The notes: a model not told the origin generated them from the sequence alone. A DNA stretch of 35,863 bases from an uncultured Clostridia bacterium (GCA_944387385.1 CALXES010000015.1:1-35863); one strand, 5' to 3'. Shown: positions 7,549 through 15,928, counted from the first letter of the stretch. Program-made: numbers and translations.

Positions 7549-7996
7549 ATGGAAAAATCAAGAAAAAACAAAAAAAGTAAGAATTAAAAAAGGCAGACTA
7601 GCTTTATTAATGCTGTTCATTATGTGGACAATATTTAGCGGAATGTTTTTAGCTAAAGTAATTGGACCATCAGTTGAGTTATGGGTTTTATCTGACAACT
7701 ATCAGTATGCTCAGGAGTTTGGGAACCCATACAATAGAACAGGACAAGACGAGGCATTTAAAGCATATAATGATTATGCAAACAGTCTAATTAATAGTGA
7801 TGATGCTGTTTTATCATTCTACGCTCAACAAGCTGGATTTATAAAAGTAGCATTAATTGCTATTGCTCTTGTACCTTTTATAATAATTATATCTTTTGTT
7901 GTTTCAGCTCACAACGAAGAAAAAGCAAGAAAAAAAGCTAAACAGCTAAAGTATCGTACTTCTAGATCATTTAAAAAGTCTGCTAGTATAAACTAG
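7549..7996 (+). pseudogene. unrecognised two-helix membrane protein, frame broken near its start
   Basis: The best start is the ATG at 7549, behind AAGGAGAG, but that frame stops at 7585 after 12 codons (MEKSRKNKKSKN). The body of the protein continues one frame over, open from before 7550 to the stop at 7996. Removing one A from the A6 (7563-7568) or A7 (7570-7576) tract would give MEKSRKNKKVRIKKGRLALL and an intact protein of about 148 residues. It would have a basic N-terminus, one helix (LLMLFIMWTIFSGMFL), an exported loop of about 65 residues rich in Asn, Tyr and Asp, a second helix, and a basic Lys/Ser tail. The ATG at 7610 has no ribosome site. Causes may be sequence error, slippage, phase variation or true decay. 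The layout resembles the gene at 8246-8860. No family recognised. Confidence 0.6.
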
Positions 7997-8005
7997 TATG
8001 GTTAT

Positions 8006-8041
8006 AAGCGATGAATTATTAATTCGTCGCTTCTTTATTTT
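8006..8041 (+). terminator. terminator of membrane gene copy 1
   Basis: A 12-bp stem with one G-U pair (8006-8017 with 8021-8032) followed by CTTTATTTT. Confidence 0.8.
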
Positions 8042-8050
8042 ACATAAATA

Positions 8051-8079
8051 TTGACTTTTTATGTAAATAGTGATATAAT
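8051..8079 (+). promoter_or_regulatory. promoter of membrane gene copy 2
   Basis: TTGACT (8051-8056), 17-bp spacer and TGA-TATAAT (8071-8079). It aligns along its length with the promoter at 7371-7399. Confidence 0.88.
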
Positions 8080-8085
8080 ATAATT

Positions 8086-8245
8086 GTATTGAAGTTTATT
8101 TTGTGAGAAGTTTAATAATGGTCTCATGCCATTATTATCTTCTCTTTTTTGCCAGAAGTAAACTTTGAGTGTTCGGATTATTACATATGATGAATATCAT
8201 CAATACACAAAAAGAAAAAAAATAAGAATAAAAAGGAGAGTGATT
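8086..8245 (+). ncRNA. structured leader with internal terminator-like hairpin, copy 2
   Basis: The hairpin has outer stem GAGAAG/CTTCTC (8105-8110 with 8139-8144) and inner stem AATAATGG/CCATTATT (8114-8121 with 8129-8136), then T6 to 8150. The segment GAAGTTTAATAA is identical to copy 1, and the internal loop sits in the same place. AAGTTTA occurs twice (8092-8098 and 8108-8114). Either copy can pair with TAAACTT at 8159-8165, giving an enclosing stem or a structure that invades the terminator stem. Leader length is about 160 nt. Confidence 0.65.
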
Positions 8246-8860
8246 ATGATGGCAAAACATATTGAAAATTCTGCAAAAGCAGGAAATAATAAGAAAAAAA
8301 AGGAAGGATTTTTAATTAGAACAAGAGAAAAATTCAAAATTAATTCAGATAATGCAAAAAAAGCTACAACAAGACTTTTCATAATGATACTATTTTCAAT
8401 TATTATGGGTATTTTAGCATTCTATTTAATGTCACCAGCTAAAGAAATATATAATTCAAGAAATGCTCAAATCAAAGAAAGCTTAAATGTATATGATTAT
8501 TCTGGTGATGAAAGAGAAAAGCAAAAGCAAAAAGCTGATGAGGCAGACAATCTTTACGGAACTATCATTGACACTTATAAAACTAATGATAATCCAATTA
8601 TTGAAGCATATGCCAATATTCCTAGTGATTTTACCATTACTTTTAATGTAGTAGAAGTAGGTATTGCTTTTCTAATGTTTTTACCATTTTTTGCAATACT
8701 TTTAATGTTTTTAGGTAACCCCAAAAACTTTTTGTTTGCAATTATAAATATGGTAATAGTAATACCATTTAACACAATAATTGATTGGTTTAATTCATTT
8801 AGAGAAGACAAAAAAAGTTCTAAAAAAAATAAATCCTTAAAAACAAAAGAAGCTGCTTAA
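8246..8860 (+). CDS. unrecognised membrane protein with matched leader
   Basis: The 204-residue protein has a Lys-rich cytoplasmic-type N-terminus (residues 1-40) and a first helix (about 43-66). An exported, charged, probably helical loop follows (about 68-125, containing GDEREKQKQKADEADN). Next come one long or two short helices (about 135-160), a further hydrophobic segment (about 165-180), and a Lys/Ser-rich tail. The start is the ATG at 8246, with AAGGAGAG 5 nt upstream; the ATG at 8249 is equally possible. It is transcribed alone, from a promoter and leader similar to those of the gene before it, and shares that gene's helix-loop-helix-basic-tail plan. I do not recognise a family. A role in an envelope-spanning machine is possible but speculative. 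Confidence 0.7.
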   Translation: MMAKHIENSAKAGNNKKKKEGFLIRTREKFKINSDNAKKATTRLFIMILFSIIMGILAFYLMSPAKEIYNSRNAQIKESLNVYDYSGDEREKQKQKADEADNLYGTIIDTYKTNDNPIIEAYANIPSDFTITFNVVEVGIAFLMFLPFFAILLMFLGNPKNFLFAIINMVIVIPFNTIIDWFNSFREDKKSSKKNKSLKTKEAA

Positions 8861-8880
8861 TAGCAGCTTCTTTCTTTTTT
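8845..8880. terminator. bidirectional terminator between membrane gene and ytfJ-like gene
   Basis: GAAGCTGC/GCAGCTTC (8849-8856 with 8863-8870) with T-rich flanks on both strands. The plus-strand stop codon (8858-8860) lies in the loop. Confidence 0.88.
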
Positions 8881-9376
8881 ACTCTTCAATATCTTTTTCA
8901 TAGTATTCTTCATTAATATCATCATCAATATCAATATCTACTTCTTTTGTTTTTTTAGTTTTATTTTTTTCCTTTTTATCACATTTATCCATCTTCTTGT
9001 TTATAAGTGAATCAATTTTATTTATTATATCTGGTATCATATCAACAGTTCTGTCTACTACATTAATACCATCTACATTTAATACTTTTGCAATACCGTC
9101 TTTAATTACTAAAAAGCCTACAGGACATATTTTTACTCCAGCACCAGATCCTCCACCAAATGGTAATTTCATGTTTTCACTATATTTAGATAATTTATTA
9201 GTATTAAATTCACTTCCACCAGCTGCAAAGCCAAAACACACTTTAGATAGAGGAATAATTGTTGTATTATCTGGTGTTACAATACTTTCTCCTATTATAG
9301 TATTAACATCTACCATACTTTCTATCGAAGTCATTGAAGTTATCATTAGAGATTCTATTGGATGTTTTGTTTCCAT
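8879..9376 (-). CDS. ytfJ: sporulation protein YtfJ/GerW family
   Basis: The 165-residue protein matches the GerW/YtfJ family: an N-terminal HPIESLMITSMTSIESMVDVN block, then the IIGESIVTPDNTTIIPLSKV and GFAAGGSEF blocks, and the Gly-rich GGGSGAGVKICPVGFLVI. In Bacillus this forespore protein is needed for proper germination. Here the C-terminus is extended by about 35 residues, Lys-rich then Asp/Glu-rich. RBS AGGTGG is 7-8 nt upstream. Its first 74 nt overlap the end of the DUF2953 gene in another frame, suggesting translational coupling. Confidence 0.92.
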   Translation of the reverse strand: METKHPIESLMITSMTSIESMVDVNTIIGESIVTPDNTTIIPLSKVCFGFAAGGSEFNTNKLSKYSENMKLPFGGGSGAGVKICPVGFLVIKDGIAKVLNVDGINVVDRTVDMIPDIINKIDSLINKKMDKCDKKEKNKTKKTKEVDIDIDDDINEEYYEKDIEE

Positions 9377-9890
9377 TTTTTATACCACCTTTCAAAATTA
9401 CTAATATAATTTTTATTATACTGATTATATTTTTTACTATTGAGACGTGAATTATACCATTTATTCTCAAATATATAACTTTTTTAGAAATAAATGTATT
9501 GTATTTTATATTGTCAAGATTAAAATTATTATTATTTTTAACTATAAGTATTGGCAAAATACTATTAATTATAGCTATTACATATGCATTAACTATAGGA
9601 TCTTTAAAATTAATTCCAAGTTCCATATCTAGTTTATTAACTTTAATAGTTTTTAGTATTTTTGTTACAATTTTTAAAATTTCCTCTTTTTCCATAGATT
9701 TTATTATTTGTTTAACTATCATAAAAATAGTATTAGTAACCTTATTTTTAGAATTACTATTTGGATGAATTTTCCTATCTAATTCTATTTTTTTTATTCT
9801 TATTCCTAAAATATATAATGATAAATTATTTTTATTTTCAATTATATTTGTTCCTTTATTCTCCTCTAAATATTTAATCTTTATCTTCAC
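9303..9890 (-). CDS. DUF2953 (YtfI-like) protein
   Basis: This 195-residue protein precedes ytfJ as ytfI does in other spore formers. The weak similarity (short beta-rich N-terminus, central Lys-rich helices, then MELGINFKDPIVNAYVIAIINSILPIL, FISKKVIYLRINGIIHVSI and IIKIILVILKGG) fits DUF2953. I choose the GTG at 9890, with GGTGA 7-8 nt upstream; a TTG at 9896 is the alternative. The usual N-terminal membrane helix is missing, and an in-frame stop about 40 nt upstream excludes extension. The last 24 codons overlap the ytfJ start. Function is unknown in the family. Confidence 0.72.
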   Translation of the reverse strand: MKIKIKYLEENKGTNIIENKNNLSLYILGIRIKKIELDRKIHPNSNSKNKVTNTIFMIVKQIIKSMEKEEILKIVTKILKTIKVNKLDMELGINFKDPIVNAYVIAIINSILPILIVKNNNNFNLDNIKYNTFISKKVIYLRINGIIHVSIVKNIISIIKIILVILKGGIKNGNKTSNRISNDNFNDFDRKYGRC

Positions 9891-9943
9891 TGCCAATTCA
9901 CCACAAATATTATGTGTAATGTTTAAAATATATATTTATATTT

Positions 9944-9972
9944 TTGACAAACATTCTAAAATCTAGTATAAT
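9944..9972 (+). promoter_or_regulatory. perfect consensus sigma-A promoter
   Basis: TTGACA (9944-9949), 17-bp spacer, TATAAT (9967-9972). It drives the PAP2-like gene. Confidence 0.93.
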
Positions 9973-9997
9973 TTCAAATGATTGGAGGTATGGTAAT

Positions 9998-10669
9998 ATG
10001 ACTCTCATATTTGGAGACAGTTTATATTACAATCTAATATTTTTTATAACTGTATCTGTTATATTTACATGGTTTATAACACAAGTTTTTAAAGTTTTTT
10101 TAAAATGTTGGATTGGTAAGAAATTTTCATTTAAAATGTTTTTAGCTGATGGTGATTTTCCATCAACTCATACTGCTGTAGTAACTTGTAGTGTTATTTT
10201 AATTCTATTTTTAAATGCATGTACTTTTAATGAAACTAATATGTCTATAGTATCTCAATTTAATAGTGCAAAAGATTTTCTTATTATGCTAACTTTAGCA
10301 TCAATTGTTATTCGTGATGCTATGGGTCAAAGGCATAGACAAGACAACACAAATAAAAACTTAAAAAATCTAAAAGACTATGTACAGGAGATGGGAGTAG
10401 AAAAAAATGTAATAGAACATATAGATGCAACTTTTGAATCTATAGATAATGAAGCTATCAAAAGAGTAGGTCACCTAAAACATGAAGTATATGGCGGTAT
10501 GGTACTTGGAGCTTTATGTGCACTATATCCTATTATATTCTTTTTTAATAGGTATGATTGGCTTTTAGTTGCAATAGTATCTACATTAATATATTTTATT
10601 GCTATAATAGCTTTTTTAAAATTAAAACCAGTTGTACTAAAAAAAATGACTTACAGAAAAAAAAGATAA
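9998..10669 (+). CDS. YuiD/DUF212-type divergent PAP2 family membrane protein
   Basis: The 223-residue membrane protein has the divergent-PAP2 pattern: DGDFPSTHTAVV (PSxHT, about residue 50), IVIRDAMGQRHRQ (about 105) and GHLKHEVYGGMVLGALCA (about 160). These correspond to the conserved blocks of acid-phosphatase-related membrane enzymes, so lipid-phosphate or undecaprenyl-pyrophosphate chemistry is possible, though the family is not well characterised. It is longer than YuiD (about 158 residues). The start is the ATG at 9998 behind GGAGG; the upstream in-frame TTG at 9944 is the -35 box. Single gene with a strong promoter and terminator. Confidence 0.87.
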   Translation: MTLIFGDSLYYNLIFFITVSVIFTWFITQVFKVFLKCWIGKKFSFKMFLADGDFPSTHTAVVTCSVILILFLNACTFNETNMSIVSQFNSAKDFLIMLTLASIVIRDAMGQRHRQDNTNKNLKNLKDYVQEMGVEKNVIEHIDATFESIDNEAIKRVGHLKHEVYGGMVLGALCALYPIIFFFNRYDWLLVAIVSTLIYFIAIIAFLKLKPVVLKKMTYRKKR

Positions 10670-10686
10670 TAAATATATAAAAGAAA

Positions 10687-10715
10687 AGATGCGTGAGTTT
10701 CACGCATCTTTTTTT
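10687..10715. terminator. bidirectional terminator
   Basis: A 10-bp stem AAGATGCGTG/CACGCATCTT (10687-10696 with 10701-10710) with T7 on the plus strand and a T-rich tail on the minus strand. Shared by the PAP2-like and DUF2207 genes. Confidence 0.9.
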
Positions 10716-10728
10716 AATTATACATATT

Positions 10729-12675
10729 TTACCACGATCTACCGCCGCCACCTCCGGCACCACCACCAGAGTGACCTCCTCCAGAAAATCCACCGCCTGA
10801 TGAAGAAGAGCCACTGCTGCTTGGTGAAGAACTCATTACACTATTTGTATCTGAAAGCGCTCTATTTATTGAATTTCCAAAAGTAATAACGTTAAATGTA
10901 GAGGTTGAACCATACCATGTTGGTGGTTCAATATTTATTTCTTCAAACTTAGAAATCCATTTTTTAGATATTCCAAGAACATAGGTATATGGTAATATAT
11001 CATAAAAATAACTTGGTGTTTGCATAACTAGTTGCTCTAATTCATCTTTTCTTGCATTTTCTAAAAATCTCTTAAATCCTCTTATCTTGCCTAATATTTC
11101 ACATCCATATGTTGTTCTAGCTGTCATTATTGAATTAAGTATTAATAAAATTACAACTGTAACAACACCACTTACAACCACTATCCAATCTACAGTTTCA
11201 AGCTGACCTATCATACTAAGTATTCCAATAGAGAAAAAAGGTGAAAGCATAAATAGTCCAAACAAAGTCATAATAATACCAGTAATAATTCCTCCAAGTT
11301 TTTTAGTTCTTATTGACGAGATTATAATAGATATAAACATTATTGCAAAAAATGTTGGTATTAATGCAAAAATTATATTAGGAAAAATTGGTATATTAGT
11401 TATATAACAGCAATATATTAAAGTTATTAAAATAATACCAAATATTAAAAATCCGTTTATAACTTTGCATTTTGATGATTTTTTATCTATTATTTTCTCC
11501 TTGTTTTTCTTAGAATTAATTTTTGTTCTAATATCATCTTGTGTTCTATAGAATTTATATCTTAAATCTTTTAGTGTTACTTCATCACCTTTTTTAAATA
11601 ATCCGTTAAAGAACTTCCTTTCATATGTATTATCTCCATCATATTCTCTTAGTTTTATAATCTTAAATGAATCTGTTTTAAAAAATACATTTTGTTCTTC
11701 ATATTCTTCTATTTTTAAATACTTCTTGTTAGCTAAATATATTAAAAGAGAAGTAATATCTTCACTAGATGCGGATGCCTTATATGCAAATGCAGTCTCT
11801 AAGCTATTAAGATTTTCTGGTGGATAAAATTCAACTGTTTCAACAACTTTTTTATCTCTTCCAAACTTAAACCACATTACAAATGATACAGCAATAATTA
11901 TTACAAATATTACAATTATACCTAGTTTATAATAATATGTGCTTTCCGGTATTACAAAGTAACCGTCAGGTAACTCTAATCTAACTGTAAATGCTTCATA
12001 TGAATTTAGTTTTGTATTTAATTTACCAGAAATAACGTTTTCGTTTATCTCATACTCAACATTACCAGTTAAATCTTCGTTAACCTTACCATATGTAAAT
12101 CCTAATTTGCTCTCATCAAAATCTTTAGGCATTTTTATATTAAATGTTATATTATCTATTGTAGTATCCCAGTCTGGACCAATAATGTTATAATATAGTT
12201 CATCATAATCCTTAGTATTAGAGCTATATTTATAATCATATGAAATAACATACTTTTTTTCACCTGTTATTGTTCTATTAGGATCTCCAATAGTAAGCTC
12301 TAATTCTGTATTATTACCAAAAGTCGTATTTTTTGTAAAATCTTCATTAACGGATATATTAGAAACTTTTGCTCTATAATTACTAGTATCATTATCATAT
12401 CTATTTAATGTACCATTTAATGGTATAACTCTAATAATTCCATGTTTTGAAGTATTAAAATATGCTGTTATAGTTTCTGTTATATGTAATATATTATCTT
12501 CTGATACCTCTATGTCTACATCATACGAAGTAATTTCATAAGGCTCTTTACTTGATGCATAAATATATGATGCAGATATTATAATTACTAAAGAAACTAT
12601 AACACCAAGAATTGTTTTTAAATTTTGTATATGCTTACTAGTATTTTTCTTCTTTTGAAAACTAAATATTGCCAT
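10729..12675 (-). CDS. DUF2207 predicted membrane protein
   Basis: The 648-residue protein has an N-terminal membrane helix (about 20-40) and an extracellular beta-rich DUF2207 domain with DVDIEVSEDNILHITETIT and HGIIRVIPLNG. A membrane helix lies near 250-265, followed by a cytoplasmic section, then paired helices near 420-460 and 465-515. The C-terminus is low-complexity Ser/Gly ending GGGGRSW, as in related proteins. RBS AGGTGGTGA is 6 nt upstream. It lies 18 nt after a lemA-family gene, a pairing often seen in Firmicutes. Biochemical role is unknown; an envelope function is inferred. Confidence 0.88.
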   Translation of the reverse strand: MAIFSFQKKKNTSKHIQNLKTILGVIVSLVIIISASYIYASSKEPYEITSYDVDIEVSEDNILHITETITAYFNTSKHGIIRVIPLNGTLNRYDNDTSNYRAKVSNISVNEDFTKNTTFGNNTELELTIGDPNRTITGEKKYVISYDYKYSSNTKDYDELYYNIIGPDWDTTIDNITFNIKMPKDFDESKLGFTYGKVNEDLTGNVEYEINENVISGKLNTKLNSYEAFTVRLELPDGYFVIPESTYYYKLGIIVIFVIIIAVSFVMWFKFGRDKKVVETVEFYPPENLNSLETAFAYKASASSEDITSLLIYLANKKYLKIEEYEEQNVFFKTDSFKIIKLREYDGDNTYERKFFNGLFKKGDEVTLKDLRYKFYRTQDDIRTKINSKKNKEKIIDKKSSKCKVINGFLIFGIILITLIYCCYITNIPIFPNIIFALIPTFFAIMFISIIISSIRTKKLGGIITGIIMTLFGLFMLSPFFSIGILSMIGQLETVDWIVVVSGVVTVVILLILNSIMTARTTYGCEILGKIRGFKRFLENARKDELEQLVMQTPSYFYDILPYTYVLGISKKWISKFEEINIEPPTWYGSTSTFNVITFGNSINRALSDTNSVMSSSPSSSGSSSSGGGFSGGGHSGGGAGGGGGRSW

Positions 12676-12693
12676 ATAATTTCACCACCTATA

Positions 12694-13245
12694 CTATAAA
12701 TCTATTTTAACACTTTGTTTTTCTTCTTCTTTTGCTTCAAACATGTTTTTTTGTTTATATCCAAACATTTTAGCTACAATATTATTTGGAAATTTTAAAA
12801 TAGATATATTATAATTTTTAACTGTACCATTATAATATTTTCTTGAATTTTCTATATCATTTTCAACTTGAACTAGTTGCTCACTTAACTTAAGATAGTT
12901 TTCATTTGCCTTTAACTCTGGATAAGACTCTGCAAGAAGCATTAGTTTTGATACTCTAGATGATAATTTATTATCACTCTCAACTTTTTCTTGATTGCTC
13001 ATATTATCATAAACATTATTTCTCAAATTAACAATCTCTTCTAAAGTGTTTTTTTCATGCTCTGCATATCCTTTTACACATTCTACTAAATTAGGTATCA
13101 AATCCCATCTTTTCTTTAAATATATATCCATTGTAGAAAAAGCTTCTTCAACCATATTGTTTAAATTTACAAAATTGTTATACATAATTATAATAAACAA
13201 AAGTATAATTACTAAAACAACAATTCCTATTATTATTCCTATCAT
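12694..13245 (-). CDS. LemA family protein
   Basis: The 183-residue protein has a single N-terminal membrane helix (residues 2-24). A helical LemA domain follows, with NNMVEEAFSTMDIYLKKRWDLIPNLVE, then AESYPELKANENYLKL and VKNYNISILKFPNNIVAKMFGY. LemA proteins are membrane-anchored helical bundles of uncertain function. RBS GGAGG is 6 nt before the ATG. It is the first gene of the operon with DUF2207. A possible promoter (TTTACA, 17 bp, TATCTT on the minus strand around 13284-13312) lies upstream. Confidence 0.93.
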   Translation of the reverse strand: MIGIIIGIVVLVIILLFIIIMYNNFVNLNNMVEEAFSTMDIYLKKRWDLIPNLVECVKGYAEHEKNTLEEIVNLRNNVYDNMSNQEKVESDNKLSSRVSKLMLLAESYPELKANENYLKLSEQLVQVENDIENSRKYYNGTVKNYNISILKFPNNIVAKMFGYKQKNMFEAKEEEKQSVKIDL

Positions 13246-13416
13246 TAAAATCCTCCTTTTAATAAAGATTAAATTTCAATTATAAGATAGCATCTATTCT
13301 TCATATTGTAAATAGCTTCGAATTTATATAAAAATTCAGTAAAAATATTGAAATTAATATGTTCATAATATTTTTTTCTTTTAAGTATTTCTTATATTTC
13401 ATATATATTTCAAAGT

Positions 13417-13449
13417 CAAAAAAAAGCCTTGTAACAAAGTGTTACAAGG
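13417..13449 (-). terminator. obgE-operon terminator
   Basis: A 9-bp stem CCTTGTAAC/GTTACAAGG (13427-13435 with 13441-13449) followed on the minus strand by a T8 tract. Confidence 0.92.
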
Positions 13450-13456
13450 TTTTCTA

Positions 13457-14743
13457 TTATTCACTATATTCTAATTGATATTCTTCTATTTCAATAAAAT
13501 CTCCTGGTTTTATTCCCATTTCTCTTAGTTTATCCATAACTCCAATTTGATTTAATATTTTTTGCATGTATTGTCTTGATTCAACATCAAAAATATTTAC
13601 TTTACTCATTAATCTTTCAATAGGAGCTCCATAAACAATATAATATTTTCCATCTTTTCTAGTCTGAACTTCAATATTCCATTCTTGATCAACTATCTCG
13701 TCTTCTACTCCATACATTTCATCAACTTCAACTATATCTTCTTTAGGAATATCTTTTAATTTCTGAGCTATATATTCAATTAAATCATCAATACCTTCTC
13801 TTGTTGCAGCAGATATTTTAAAAAGCTTTAAATTATTCTTTTTACACATATCTTCAATCTCTTCTATTAATTTTTTATCATTTGCTACATCCATTTTGTT
13901 TGCAACAACAATTTGCTCTTTATCTGCAAGAATTTTACTATAACTTTTTAGTTCCTTATTTATTTTGTTAAAATCATCAACTGGATTTCTTCCCTCTGTT
14001 CCTGCTGCATCTAAAACATGTAGTAATAGTCTTGTTCTTTCTACATGTTTTAAAAATCTAATTCCAAGTCCAACTCCATCACTTGCACCCTCAATAATAC
14101 CGGGGATATCTGCCATTACAAAAGGCTCACCAGTCTTTGGTCTTACAACGCCTAAAGATGGATCAAGTGTTGTAAAATGATAATTTGCTATTTTAGGCTT
14201 TGCAGATGAAACTATAGATATTAGTGTAGATTTGCCAACATTCGGAAATCCAACAAGACCTACATCTGCAAGCATTTTAAGCTCAAGTTCTAAATTTTTT
14301 TCTGCACCTTTTTTTCCCTGTTCTGCAAAATTTGGTACTTGTCTAGTAGGAGTAGCAAATTGAGCATTTCCTCTGCCACCTTTTCCGCCTTTTGCAATTA
14401 AGAATTCTTGTCCATCTTCAGATAAATCTGCAACTATAACATTTTTATCTACATCTTTAATAATTGTTCCTTTGGGAACAGAAATATATAAATTTTGTCC
14501 TGACTTACCTATTTTTCTTGAACCTTCTCCTCTTTTTCCATCCTCAGCTTTAAATTTTTTCTTATATTTAAAATCTAGTAATGTACTTGTATTAGAATCG
14601 ACTTTAAAATATACATCTCCGCCTTTTCCACCGTCACCACCATCTGGTCCTCCAGCAGCTATATACTTTTCTCTTCTAAAACTAACAGCACCATCACCAC
14701 CATCTCCAGCTTTTACTGAGATTTTTACATAGTCTATAACCAT
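13457..14743 (-). CDS. obgE: Obg GTPase (ribosome assembly, stress, sporulation)
   Basis: The 428-residue protein has the three Obg parts. The Gly-rich N-terminal Obg fold (1-158) has repeated GGxGG motifs. The GTPase domain has G1 GFPNVGKST, G2/G3 with DIPGIIEGAS, and NKMD. The C-terminal OCT domain begins near 350 (DQEWNIEVQTRKDGKYYIVYG). It binds 50S subunits during late assembly and in Bacillus is needed for sporulation entry. The start ATG follows GGAGAAAAAATA. It lies 11 nt after trpS and is co-transcribed, unlike the usual rplU-rpmA-obg order. Confidence 0.97.
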   Translation of the reverse strand: MVIDYVKISVKAGDGGDGAVSFRREKYIAAGGPDGGDGGKGGDVYFKVDSNTSTLLDFKYKKKFKAEDGKRGEGSRKIGKSGQNLYISVPKGTIIKDVDKNVIVADLSEDGQEFLIAKGGKGGRGNAQFATPTRQVPNFAEQGKKGAEKNLELELKMLADVGLVGFPNVGKSTLISIVSSAKPKIANYHFTTLDPSLGVVRPKTGEPFVMADIPGIIEGASDGVGLGIRFLKHVERTRLLLHVLDAAGTEGRNPVDDFNKINKELKSYSKILADKEQIVVANKMDVANDKKLIEEIEDMCKKNNLKLFKISAATREGIDDLIEYIAQKLKDIPKEDIVEVDEMYGVEDEIVDQEWNIEVQTRKDGKYYIVYGAPIERLMSKVNIFDVESRQYMQKILNQIGVMDKLREMGIKPGDFIEIEEYQLEYSE

Positions 14744-14754
14744 TATTTTTTCTC

Positions 14755-15771
14755 CTATTCTTCAAAATAATTTATATTAATAGCTTTCTTAACTTCAGCC
14801 ATTGTATTCATTGCTTTATATCTTGCTTTTTTAGTTCCCTCTTTAAGAATAATATCTACTTCTTTAGGGTTATCTTCATAATATTTTCTTCTCTCTTTTA
14901 TAGGTTTTAAAAACTGAATAAGATTTTTTATCAATTCTTTTTTACAGTTAATACATCCTCTTGCTCCAGTTTTACATTCATTTGTAATTGTATCTAAGTT
15001 ATCTTTACTTACTAATTTATGATAATAATGAACCATACAAACATCTGGATTTGCAGGATCATCCTTATGTATCTTTTTAGGATCAGTTTTAGCCTCCATT
15101 ACTTTTTTAGTAATAGTTTCATCATCATCTACTAAAAATATCGCATTTCCTAGACTTTTTCCCATTTTCTCATTACCATCTAGTCCCTTAAGTCTAGGTA
15201 TACTAGAAAGTAAATGTTCTGGTTCTTTTAAAGTTTCACCATAAATTGAATTAAATTTTCTAACAATCTCTCTTGTTTGTTCAATTAGTGGTAACTGATC
15301 ATCTCCAACTGGTATTAAAGTTCCACCAAGTGCTGTGATATCTGCAGCTTGACTTACTGGATATCCTAAAAAGCCATATGTTACGCTTTCTCCACTTTGA
15401 CCAAATAACTCTTTCTTTTGAGATATTTCTGTTTTTATAGTTGGATTTCTCTCTAATCTAGATACTGTAACTAGATTTGAATAATATATAGTAAGCTCTG
15501 CTATTTCTGGAATCATAGATTGTATAAATAGTGTTGCTTTATTAGGATCTATTCCACACGCAAGTAAATCTAAAGCTAGTTCTCTTACATTTTTTCTAAC
15601 TTTTTCCGGATTATTAAAGTTATCTGTTAATGCTTGAACATCTGCAATTTCTATATACTCATTATATTCATCTTGCAATTTTACCCAGTTTCCTACAGCA
15701 CCAAAATAATGTCCTAAATGCAAGTTACCCGTAGGTCTAATACCTGTTAAAATGTTTTTTTTATCTTCCAT
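14755..15771 (-). CDS. trpS: tryptophanyl-tRNA synthetase
   Basis: The 338-residue class I synthetase charges tRNA-Trp. The HIGH-type motif is PTGNLHLGH (residues 13-21) and the KMSKS-type loop reads KMGKS (in DGNEKMGKSLG). A Cys cluster lies near residues 265-275 (CKTGARGCINCKKE), seen in some TrpS forms. RBS AGGTGAAG lies upstream. A TATAAT box at 15804-15799 leaves a leader of only about 20 nt, so no T-box element can be present. First gene of the trpS-obgE unit. Confidence 0.96.
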   Translation of the reverse strand: MEDKKNILTGIRPTGNLHLGHYFGAVGNWVKLQDEYNEYIEIADVQALTDNFNNPEKVRKNVRELALDLLACGIDPNKATLFIQSMIPEIAELTIYYSNLVTVSRLERNPTIKTEISQKKELFGQSGESVTYGFLGYPVSQAADITALGGTLIPVGDDQLPLIEQTREIVRKFNSIYGETLKEPEHLLSSIPRLKGLDGNEKMGKSLGNAIFLVDDDETITKKVMEAKTDPKKIHKDDPANPDVCMVHYYHKLVSKDNLDTITNECKTGARGCINCKKELIKNLIQFLKPIKERRKYYEDNPKEVDIILKEGTKKARYKAMNTMAEVKKAININYFEE

Positions 15772-15899
15772 AATTTCTTCACCTCACGTTACTACGATAT
15801 TATACAATAAAAGTAAGAAAAAATCTATAAAAATGCGTCATTTTCTTTAAATTATGTATACTTTAATCATAATTTACTTTTATTTATTACCGCTTTTTC

Positions 15900-15928
15900 T
15901 TGACTTATAATAAATCGCAATATATAAT
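15900..15928 (+). promoter_or_regulatory. promoter of the beta-CASP gene
   Basis: TTGACT (15900-15905), 17-bp spacer, TATAAT (15923-15928). A 5' UTR of about 97 nt, AT-rich with no clear structure, precedes the gene. Confidence 0.88.

Noticed and set aside
9944..9997. N-terminal extension of the PAP2-like gene from a TTG at 9944
   Set aside because: The TTG is part of a perfect TTGACA -35 box, and TATAAT follows at 9967; the ATG at 9998 has GGAGG.
15772..15899. T-box riboswitch before trpS
   Set aside because: The -10 at 15799-15804 leaves about 20 nt of leader; no T-box sequence or terminator is present.
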